DNA from: Cymbomonas tetramitiformis
Taxonomy: Eukaryota; Chlorophyta; Pyramimonadophyceae; Pyramimonadales; Pyramimonadaceae
Length of the DNA stretch: 64,000 nt
Reading direction: 5' to 3'
NCBI GenBank assembly: GCA_001247695.2
Contig: LGRX02035185.1
Span: 1-64,000, forward strand
This document shows, in pieces, positions 27,537 through 36,000 of the stretch; positions within the stretch are counted from its first letter, which is position 1; every line of letters starts with the position of its first letter. The position numbers and the translations under genes were made by a program. Under the pieces are notes generated by a model. The model saw nothing but the letters and a program-made list of their open reading frames with translations, had not been told where the DNA came from and searched no databases.

Positions 27537-27778
27537 TGCGAGGAAGACAGATACGCTGTCCGGCTAAGCTCGCTAGGGAACAAACTGATCATCATATAAC
27601 TTGTGTCTGGCCGAAGCTTTATGCTCTCGGAAACCCAGACAGTGAAACGATGACTGTACTACTGTACTGTACTACTGTACAGTACAGTGCTAGGATGTCA
27701 CGGACACGAGACGGAAGCAGGGTCAGGCTAGGGCTAGTCAGAGCCCATAATAACTAAGCCTAAACCCGAAGTCCAGCA
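27537..27778 (-). repeat. 3' LTR of element B
   Basis: 242 bp. On the minus strand it begins TGCTGGACTTCGGG and ends TTCCTCGCA. It contains a palindromic ACTGTACTGTACTACTGTAC tract. Confidence 0.9.
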
Positions 27779-27962
27779 CACCACCCGTGGGTGTGACTAC
27801 CTAGCAAAGCAGGCACAGGAATACAGCCACGAGACATAAACAAACACCTAACATTCACTTCGGTGGAAACCGATCACTTCTAGCTGGGTGCCGGGGTCCT
27901 GACCCGGTCATCCCACTACTGGGCTAAAGCTAATCAAGCTACCAGGATAAATGCCAAGAAAC

Positions 27963-30182
27963 CTAGCCACTCTGAGGCTGGTCAGCGGGGCTGAGTTCAG
28001 CGGCCGGATGCAAAGTAAATAAGAATCCTGAAGTGAATTGTAAGTTGTCTGTCACCGATTGAGCACCACCAGGCCCAAGTGGGCAAGGTGGATCCACAGC
28101 CGAAAGTAAAGCAACTGAAGAACCGAGATAAGCAAAACCCCATGGCGGTTTGAGCATTGAAGAAAGAGACAAAAGAACTCGATCGTCAGGCGGCCAATCA
28201 CGGATGTCCAGAGAGCCAAGCGGCGGATCCGGAGCAAAGAGATCTCCAGCAGACCGATGGACGGTGACTCCGGGCTCAACCAGGCCCCTGTCACCACCGC
28301 CCACGGCAACCAAAGATGCCGTAGCACTGGCCAACAGAGAACAGCAGAGCATCGAGGACATCAATGCACACCGGAGAAAACTCGGCGGAGCCCGTGGACG
28401 GCAAACCGGAGCTGCTAGTGGCGATGCTCCCCCGTCAGAGTCATGCTCAAGAGTGCCGAAGGAGTCAAAAGCCACTTGCTGCCCGCCGTCAGAGTCATTG
28501 TCAGAGCCTTGGTCGTTGTCAGAGACTTCAGAGCCAATGTCAGAAGTCTCAATCGTCATGCCAGCAAACAGCGGAGCCGGTGCAGAGTCGCCAAGCCAAA
28601 GCGATGGGACAGAACCAGGCAAGCCGAGAGAGCCAGGGACAGCCACTGGTGGGTCATGAGCCGTAGGCACACCACCAGCCACGAGTGCAGAGGGATCCCG
28701 AACCGCAGGCGGTGGCGGAATCGAACCCCGTGCACCCGAGTGGAACGTGGCTAGAGGAAAGTGAGCCTCGCCGTCATTGCCAGCTGCCGCATCCTGAGCG
28801 GAAGCCGCCGCATCCTGAAAGTGCTTCAGAGATGTGGGCTCAGCCGGCACAAAGGAATGCGCCGACAGCTCGCACACCTCTGGGCGACCCTCCATCGTGC
28901 AGAGCGACTCAAAAGCGTGCTCATCCCCCGCGTCATAGAAACGCTGGAAACGAACAGCCAAGCAGTCAGTCTCGTAGTCTTCAACCGCACCACAATAGTG
29001 GGCAGAGTGAAGACCGCCGTTGGGGCATTCAGCATGCCAGTGCTTTAAACCACTTTGTGCACACACCGCATTCTGGCAGTGGGGCACGAAGGCACCACTC
29101 TTCTTGTCAAATGAGACATGAGGAGCGGTGCGAAGCGGTTTAACACCAGCACGATGATGCTTAGCAGCAGAGCGGGTAAGGTGCTTGCCCGCAGGCGGAG
29201 GCCCTTCCCGCTTCTGCCGCTTCAAGTCACGAATGTCCTGTTGCATGCGCTCCAGCTGCTTCTGCAGACTGGACAACGCCGCAGCCAGGTCAGACGCGCC
29301 ATCGCCGAATGACAGAGCAGATATAGGGGTGCCAGAGACTTTCAGGCCGTGGCGGAACTGCTCCCGCACACGAGCCTGAATAGTCAAAAGAGACACGCCC
29401 TGCCGCTGGTCAGCCCGAGCCAAGGAATTAGCCAAATCACGGTATAAAGCCGAATTGCCGAGAGCCTTGAGAAACTGCCGCTTCACCGCGTCCTCCGGCA
29501 AGTTGTGGGAACGTTGAACGTCCCGCAACAGGCCATTGAACTCACGGATGCCACGGTCAGGATCCTCGCTGCTGGGGATGCGAACCGCCAGCAGCGACTC
29601 AAAAGAGTCAAAGGGCTCTGAGCGTTCCTGGAGCATGCGTACCACCTCAAGGGCAGCACGCTTGCCATCTCCAGGAACGTCAGACCCAGAGGCCTCAAGC
29701 CAGTCACGAGCAGGCGAGCCAGGGCGAGCCAGAAACGTCAGAGCCGAAAGCAGCAATTCATTGGCCTCATGCCTAGCCTCAACAGTCATGTTGGCCAAGT
29801 CAAACAGGGGAGCAAATGCCTGTGACTGGAGTAGAAACTGTGCGCGAAGCTCATGCATAAGCTGTGAAAAAATGTCCACTGCGTCGGTCTCTGTGCCAGC
29901 GAAGCGGTCCGATTTGTCTCCGAGAATTTTCGTGGCAACGACTTTTGCAACCTTCCTGTCAAAATTTTCGCGAGCTAGCTGCTGACATTTCTCAAGAACC
30001 TCTCTCGCAGCTGCGGTGGTCGGAGCTGGCAGCTGCGGTGTCTGCGGTGTCGCTGAGTGCTGTGCACCCACATCATCAAAAATCGTTTCTAATCTACGGA
30101 CGCGAGACCGCGTCATTCTGTTTGCTGTAGCAACCATGATGGATAGACTACGGAAGAGCTGAGCAAGCGAGGGTGGTGGCAT
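27963..30182 (-). CDS. gag: Gag-like protein of element B
   Basis: About 739 residues from ATG 30,182 (a second start, MVATANRMTRSRV, is 24 residues in). Residues roughly 30-290 are alpha-helical, like a retroelement capsid. A predicted coiled-coil stretch (LAAALSSLQKQLERMQQDI) follows near 315. A Cys/His-rich segment (HCQNAVCAQSGLKHWHAECP then HSAHYC) near 385 resembles an atypical zinc knuckle. The C-terminal half is low complexity, rich in Asp, Ser and Pro. There is no D-S/T-G protease motif and no polymerase. It would package element RNA while relying on enzymes of another element. Confidence 0.8.
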   Translation of the reverse strand: MPPPSLAQLFRSLSIMVATANRMTRSRVRRLETIFDDVGAQHSATPQTPQLPAPTTAAAREVLEKCQQLARENFDRKVAKVVATKILGDKSDRFAGTETDAVDIFSQLMHELRAQFLLQSQAFAPLFDLANMTVEARHEANELLLSALTFLARPGSPARDWLEASGSDVPGDGKRAALEVVRMLQERSEPFDSFESLLAVRIPSSEDPDRGIREFNGLLRDVQRSHNLPEDAVKRQFLKALGNSALYRDLANSLARADQRQGVSLLTIQARVREQFRHGLKVSGTPISALSFGDGASDLAAALSSLQKQLERMQQDIRDLKRQKREGPPPAGKHLTRSAAKHHRAGVKPLRTAPHVSFDKKSGAFVPHCQNAVCAQSGLKHWHAECPNGGLHSAHYCGAVEDYETDCLAVRFQRFYDAGDEHAFESLCTMEGRPEVCELSAHSFVPAEPTSLKHFQDAAASAQDAAAGNDGEAHFPLATFHSGARGSIPPPPAVRDPSALVAGGVPTAHDPPVAVPGSLGLPGSVPSLWLGDSAPAPLFAGMTIETSDIGSEVSDNDQGSDNDSDGGQQVAFDSFGTLEHDSDGGASPLAAPVCRPRAPPSFLRCALMSSMLCCSLLASATASLVAVGGGDRGLVEPGVTVHRSAGDLFAPDPPLGSLDIRDWPPDDRVLLSLSSMLKPPWGFAYLGSSVALLSAVDPPCPLGPGGAQSVTDNLQFTSGFLFTLHPAAELSPADQPQSG

Positions 30183-30562
30183 AAGATTCCGCACAGCGGC
30201 CAGACAACCTGTAGAAGCCTCAGCAGAACAAGATCAAAACTCACAGGTCGTGAGCGCAAGCATGAGAGCGGCCAAAATCCGCAGCGTGTGGAGCGACCTC
30301 GCCAGAGCTAGTGGCGCACGCAGCAAATCAACTCTCGTCGCGACGATACTGCTGCAAAAAACAATCCGTCACAATTGCTGATCTCCTGCGCAGCGAAGGC
30401 GAGCACAAGGCGTGCCGCCATCACTGCCAAGCTAAAAGGCCATACTGCGAGAATAATACACCACCGCCCAAGTGGGCGCTCAGCCCCTCCTACGTCCTAC
30501 TTAGCCGAACATGGCAACAGCAAGGCGCTGTGCCATCATCAGAATCACCGGAAAGCCGGTGC

Positions 30563-30573
30563 GGCCTATAACC
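30563..30573 (-). other. Primer-binding site of element B
   Basis: On the minus strand GGTTATAGGCC directly follows the terminal CA of the 5' LTR; it differs by one base from GGTTATGGGCC in E and C. Confidence 0.65.
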
Positions 30574-30816
30574 TGCGAGGAAGACAGATACGCTGTCCGG
30601 CTAAGCTCGCTAGGAAACAAACTGATCATCATATAACTTGTGTCTGGCCGAAGCTTTATGCTCTCGGAAACCCAGACAGTGAAACGATGACTGTACTACT
30701 GTACTGTACTACTGTACAGTACAGTGCTAGGATGTCACGGACACGAGACGGAAGCAGGGTCAGGCTAGGGGCTAGTCAGAGCCCATAATAACTAAGCCTA
30801 AACCCGAAGTCCAGCA
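30574..30816 (-). repeat. 5' LTR of element B
   Basis: 243 bp, nearly identical to 27,537-27,778; the differences seen are AGGAAAC/AGGGAAC and GGGGCTAG/GGGCTAG. Confidence 0.9.
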
Positions 30817-30821
30817 CCACC

Positions 30822-31204
30822 AGAGCGAATGCACCGACGAAGAAAGGGTGAGGAGGTGGAAGGTGGAAAATGCGGTGAAGGGATGTGGTCGAGCTTATGG
30901 GAAAAGGCTTGAAAGGGATGATGGTGAAGGGTGAAGTGGGCGTGACAACACCACCAGACACCACCAGATGGTGACCAAGGGGTGCACACGGTGAAGGTGA
31001 GGGAAGGGGAGGGATGAGGTCGAAATAGTCAAAGCACTCGTTGTCGATGGTGAGCGCGATGGACTCGAGCTTGGTGTCTGGTGCGCAAACACCACCAGAC
31101 ACCACCAGATCATAGCCAATGGTAGGATGTTGCCGATGTACTCGAAGAGTAATCAACGCTGAACGAACAGCGGCCATACGTGCACGCTGAGGTCCAGTAG
31201 ACAT
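30822..31204 (-). pseudogene. ORF of element A, cut by the B insertion
   Basis: From ATG 31,204 the translation begins MSTGPQRARMAAVRSAL and contains GYDLVVSGGV and LVVSGGVVTP, a near repeat, before reaching the B insertion at 30,821. It aligns with the ORF of element E. B interrupts it just after a GAFALVV segment that matches GAFAPVV in E. The function is unknown. Confidence 0.5.
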
Positions 31205-31657
31205 GGTCGCTAACCACTGACCGCTGACTGCAGAATCCGCGAACCCAAAGCTAGGGTTCCCAAGCGAAAAGCTAACTTCTCGTAAAATTAAGCAAATCAA
31301 ACGATGAAAGGGTCAAATTGGGGTAGATTTTCGCGAGGAAAACGCCGGTGAGGTCAAAATAGTCGTACGGTAAGCCAGCTTTGCTGCAGGAGAAGCGCTG
31401 CTGGCCAGAAAGTCAAAAAGGTTGCGGTAAAGCGGCATTTCGGTCGTTGATGCCGGAGTGGTAAAGCGACATTTCGGTAATCATGTCGGGGCGGTAGTCG
31501 GTGTAGTTCGACGAGACTCTCGGTGTCGGTAATCGGTAAGGGTAAAATCGGTGATGCAGTAGCGGTAGTCGGTGAAGTTCGACGAGACTTGCGGTAGTCG
31601 GTACGTTCGACGAGACGGAAATTAGAATCCCAAAAGAAACAATGCCACCACTGAAGT

Positions 31658-31672
31658 GGTCAACCCATAACC
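31658..31672 (-). other. Primer-binding site of element A
   Basis: On the minus strand GGTTATGGG, then TTGACC, follows the 5' LTR end CATCA. Nine bases match the initiator tRNA-Met anticodon arm. Confidence 0.7.
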
Positions 31673-31928
31673 TGATGAGAAGTGAGATTCTCTGGCTGGT
31701 GGGGGATATATATATATAGTCAGATATATATCTATCACAGAACGTGCAGTCAGTGAACACTCGCTTTCGGAATACTAAGATGATAACATAAAATACTTTA
31801 GGGGTTTTATGCATCTGTGTTCCGAGCTACCGAGACGCATGCTACGTGTGACACGGCTCTCCGAAGGAGGACAGCAGGAGACAGGCCCCCCCACTTTATA
31901 GTGGGGGGGTAAATCGGTCTACCCGTGA
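31673..31928 (-). repeat. 5' LTR of element A
   Basis: 256 bp; identical to 26,972-27,231 by eye except for one fewer CAGT. Confidence 0.9.
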
Positions 31929-32640
31929 TATATCACCAACGCGCCTGCACGCATATTGCACCCCAAATACGTTTCAGGCATCTCCAAACATCCCCCCATA
32001 CGTTCGAAAAACGCAAAGTACTGAGCATAACGAACCACTGAAAAAAATCCGCACCTCCATCCCTGTCCCACAGCTCAAGTTATACGAGTTCGCGATTCAA
32101 CAATTCTATATCACCAACGCGCCTGCACGCATATTGCACCCCAAATACCTTTCAGACATCTCCAAACATCCCCCCATACGTTCGAAAAACGCAAAGTACT
32201 GAGCATAACGAACCACTGAAAAAAATCCGCACCTCCATCCCTGTCCCACAACTCAAGTTATACGAGTTCGAGATTCAACAAGTCTATATCACCAACGCGC
32301 CTGCACGCATATTGCACCCCACATACGTTTCAGGCATCTCCAAACATCCCGCCATACGTTCGAAAAACGCAAAGTACTGAGCATAACGAACCACTGGAAA
32401 AAATCCGCACCTCCATCCCTATCCCACAGCTCAAGTTATACGAGTTCGAGATTCAACAATTCTATATCACCAACGCGCCTGCACGCATATTGCACCCCAA
32501 ATACGTTTCAGGCATCTCCAAACATCCCCCCATACGTTCGAAAAACTTAAAGTATTCAGGTTAAGGAACCACTGAAAGAAATCCTCACCTCCATTGCTGC
32601 CCATCGCTTGATTTCTCAACGACCCCAACTCGTCGCATCA
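31929..32640. repeat. 178-bp satellite, right part
   Basis: Units start TATATCACCAACGCGCC at 31,929, 32,107, 32,285 and 32,463, exactly 178 bp apart. The last unit diverges after about 32,545 and fades by 32,640. With the left part this makes about seven units. Confidence 0.95.
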
Positions 32641-33037
32641 AGCCGAGTAAGTCGAGCCAGAAAGGAACTTCATGGGGATGTTAAGGAGCACCCTCGAGGT
32701 TTCAGTATATCGTGGACCGCTTAATCAACGAACTGTCCTAATAGCTGAATATTATATGCTGCGCGCGGTAACAGTTACATTTTTTCAGTATACAGTAAGC
32801 ATACAAAACAGGCGTTTCCGCGGTTCGCGTAGGTTTTCTGGAAGGAAAAGGTAGCGAAATTCAGGCCAAAACACGAAAAGAACCAGAGGTTACGAGCTGC
32901 TTTCCATTGTTGTCTGTCGAGAATCGCGCGATCGGCCGCGCAGCGGCCGAAGCTCGTAACCTCTGGCAAGCCAGAGTAGCACAAAACATAGAAGAAAGCA
33001 GGTCACGAAGTCGAACGTTCATTAAGCTTTCACCTAA
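32641..33037. promoter_or_regulatory. Upstream region of the dehydratase gene with a strong inverted repeat
   Basis: A perfect 16-bp inverted repeat, CCAGAGGTTACGAGCT at 32,883-32,898 and its complement at 32,951-32,966, with a GC-rich inner palindrome (CGATCGGCCG and CGCAGCGGCCG), lies 70-155 bp before the ATG at 33,038. In the 5' UTR it would fold into a stable hairpin; it could instead be a promoter element or a small transposon relic. Confidence 0.45.
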
Positions 33038-36000
33038 ATGATACAAGTTTCTTTAAAACCACAACTGTCCGTGCGAGTGGAAATATCCACGCAGACTGGA
33101 AATCCTAGTCACTTGCGTGTAGCACGTGCGAAACCCTTTGGCTTCAAGCAAGAAGCAAAACCTAAACTTGGAGTGTCTTCGCTTTGGCCCCGGACTGGTC
33201 GTTGCAATACCAAAGTCGGTTCGGTCTCACGTTCCTTCCTTCACAGATATAACACGCACGCAAGGATGGGTGCGATCAGCAGTAAAAGTAGCCCGCTACA
33301 TCACAAGACCCCACTCATTCACTCCATACCGATGAGTGAGGAGCTTGGGATCCCGGTTTACCTAAAGATGGACGCTCTTCAGCCTCCTGGTGATGTACCA
33401 TCCCAAACCGGACAAGCTCTTCCCTGTTAGAATGAGAAATATGATACTAACTAAACACCTCTTCAGCGCTTGACTGTCAAAAGCTTTTATTGATGTTCAG
33501 GATCCTTCAAGTTGCGCGGCATGGGGTTGGCATGCCAACGTGGTGCGTCTTCTCTCAAACATACGTGTGCGCAGTATATCGCGCTTGCTCTTTGCTTTAT
33601 ACTTTATGGAGATGAAGCCATATTTCGCCCCAAGTTGTCCGCGATCTGATTGAAGACGTAGAGAACACAATGTTTTCTCCACGGGAAATCCCTCATAGGC
33701 AGCAAAGCGCCGAGGGGAACGTTGATTGTGCATACAAATGCATTTCGCTTGGTAGTAACCAGCCTGTTTTTAAGGTGTTGAGAAGTCCGATCGTACACGT
33801 GCAGCTAAGGATCGCGGGGCAGAGAAACTGGTATCCTCCTCTGGCGGAAACGCTGGTTTAGCCGTGGCATACGCAGGAAAGCAGCTGAAACTCCCCACAG
33901 TTGTGGTTGGTACGTTCCCATGCTCATTCTCTGCGCCTGAAACTAAAACAGTGCAGAAGACGATTGATCCTCACGGTTACGTTCGTTCGCCACAAGAAGT
34001 GAAAGTCCCCTGGTTCATAGAAAAGGCAAGTTTCCATGGAACTGCGTTGTGGGAGAAGCGTCTGACTGCCTTGCAGTTTAGCAGCCAATTTTGCGCCAAC
34101 GGGTATCGCACACAACCAACAAGTGTCATTTGCCTTATGAAGTCCTGAAAAAGGGGTCAAAACTGCGGTGACTGCTGCCTCATCAGTGCCGGAAACCACC
34201 CCGGAGTTCATCCGGGACCGACTGCGAACTTACGGTGCCGAGGTGCGCTATACAGCCATTCCTTCCTCACTACGGGATTTCCCTTTCCCTACCGTGATTT
34301 TTTTCCGAGCGCGCAACATCTCAGTAATACTTTCCGCAACAGCAGTCTTCCACTTGAAGCGGTGCAGCACGGCACGTGATGCTCAAAATATCAGTTAAGG
34401 GACTCTCAAGAGGAACCACGATGCGGCGAGTGACAGTTGCGTGGAGCGAGCGGAAGCACCTGTCTAGCCAGAGAAACCAGATTTCGATGAGACACAACTG
34501 CACCAAAACCTCGGTGTGACATGTGTCCCCAAAGGGATCAAAGGGATCAAGAGGCGGTGGCACCTGCGCGGCGCCGTCGGAACACCTATGCTTCACACCC
34601 GCTTATTCCCGCTGTTCAGAGCGAGTAACGGTCTTACAGGTGGTTGTGCACGGGAAAGTATGGGCCGAAGCGAACGGGAAAGCTATTGAGATCGCAGACG
34701 CGGTGAGTAATGCGATTGTAGACCCAACTCCGAGTTAGACAACCGACGACAACTCCGAAATAGAAATTCAGCGAATTGCTCCCTAAAAGCGCGTGCTTCT
34801 AGTACCCTACTGAAGCGCTCCATGAGATCTTAGTCTGTCTTGAGTTCTAAAAGCTGGTTTCCTTTGGAGCCTTATGCACGTGCATTTGTGTGAGCATGAG
34901 TTGATCCTGGACATCGATGGACACTGCCAAACCTGAAGCTGAAGAGCCCTAGTGCTTAAGAAGCGTCCCCGACCCAGAGCTTTAACATTTACAGCCTAAG
35001 CAAACCATTGGTGTACCTGGTTGTTTGAGGAGTGTGTGGGCCGAATGGTACATGCAGACCAAGGGCGTATTGATGCATCCATACGAAGGCGAAGACGCCT
35101 GGGAGGTCCGCTCACAACTTTCCTCCAGCGCATAAGAAAGCAGAGCAAATGCGTCCTGTGGCGCAGACCTGATATACAATCGGACCTGCTGAAACCTGTG
35201 AGTTGTGAGCAGGCTTTGGGAAGACCGTGTGCAGAACAGAGCACCAAAAAGTGGTCGGGATATTTTCTCTCAGATTTGTCCGAACAGTCGCTGTGTGCGC
35301 ACGAAGAGTCTTTATGTCGCAGGGCTTGCGGAACTCCTCACTCAGTAGGTGGCCGGAATGGACATCCGCGGGGTGCAGGGGCATGGCAGCCTCGTTCAAG
35401 AGATTGCAGAAGAACTGGAGACACCTCCTGGGGCCATCATTGCGTCCGTTGGTGGTGGGGGGCTTGTGCTCGGCATCCTGGAGGGCCTTAAGGTACAAGC
35501 CGGACAAGCGTTTGCCTCTGCATCAATGCCTGCCCCGTTGCTACGATCCGTCGGTGGACTGGTGCGCCGTTTGCAGTTTGCAGCTGCAACCAACCGCTGT
35601 CACCTCTGAAAGGTTCCCTTGCGCTCCCACCACAGCGCCCCTGACTGTTGCATCGCTTAGCCTTGGTTGGCTTCTGAGGCGCTGCCTGCCTGCTCTTGGC
35701 ACATCCCATCCTCGCAGGTCCTTCATGCGCCGTGCAGCCATGGTGCAAGCCCGCTTTCTTGTGGGCTTCCTGTCCCACTGGGCGCCCTCCCCACAGGCAT
35801 CATGTACCCCGCACCTCCCTGCCCCCCCATTACACCAATTGGGCACACTTGGAGGATGACGACGGTTGGCTGCTTGCAGGCAGTCGGCTGGCTCAAGACC
35901 GTTCCTGTGATCGCCTGTGAGACAGTGGGTGCCGACTGTTTCAGCGCTGCAGTGAACGCCGGGGAGCGGGTGACACTGCCCGGTACGCACCAAGTTCTCA

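Larger units (their letters stand above)
27537..30816 (-). mobile_element. Gag-only LTR retrotransposon B (TR-GAG type), nested in A
   Basis: Bounded by 5-bp duplications CCACC (27,532-27,536 and 30,817-30,821). LTRs (27,537-27,778 and 30,574-30,816) run TG...CA on the minus strand and differ by about one substitution and one 1-bp indel. The interior codes only for a Gag-like protein; there is no protease, reverse transcriptase or integrase. This matches the TR-GAG class of non-autonomous elements described in plants. The primer-binding site differs by one base from those of E and C, pointing to a copia-type partner. Confidence 0.9.
26972..31928 (-). mobile_element. Non-autonomous LTR element A, inserted in the satellite, split by B
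   Basis: Target duplications TATAT lie at 26,967-26,971 and 31,929-31,933. LTRs are 26,972-27,231 and 31,673-31,928. On the minus strand the primer-binding site GGTTATGGG follows the 5' (right) LTR. The interior resembles element E and carries the start of the same ORF, but is interrupted by element B at 27,537-30,816. Without B it is about 1.7 kb. The two LTRs appear identical except for a 4-bp CAGT repeat difference, so the insertion is young. Confidence 0.9.

Noticed and set aside
32883..32966. Rho-independent terminator
   Set aside because: The hairpin is upstream of a gene, lacks a T-run and the genome is eukaryotic.
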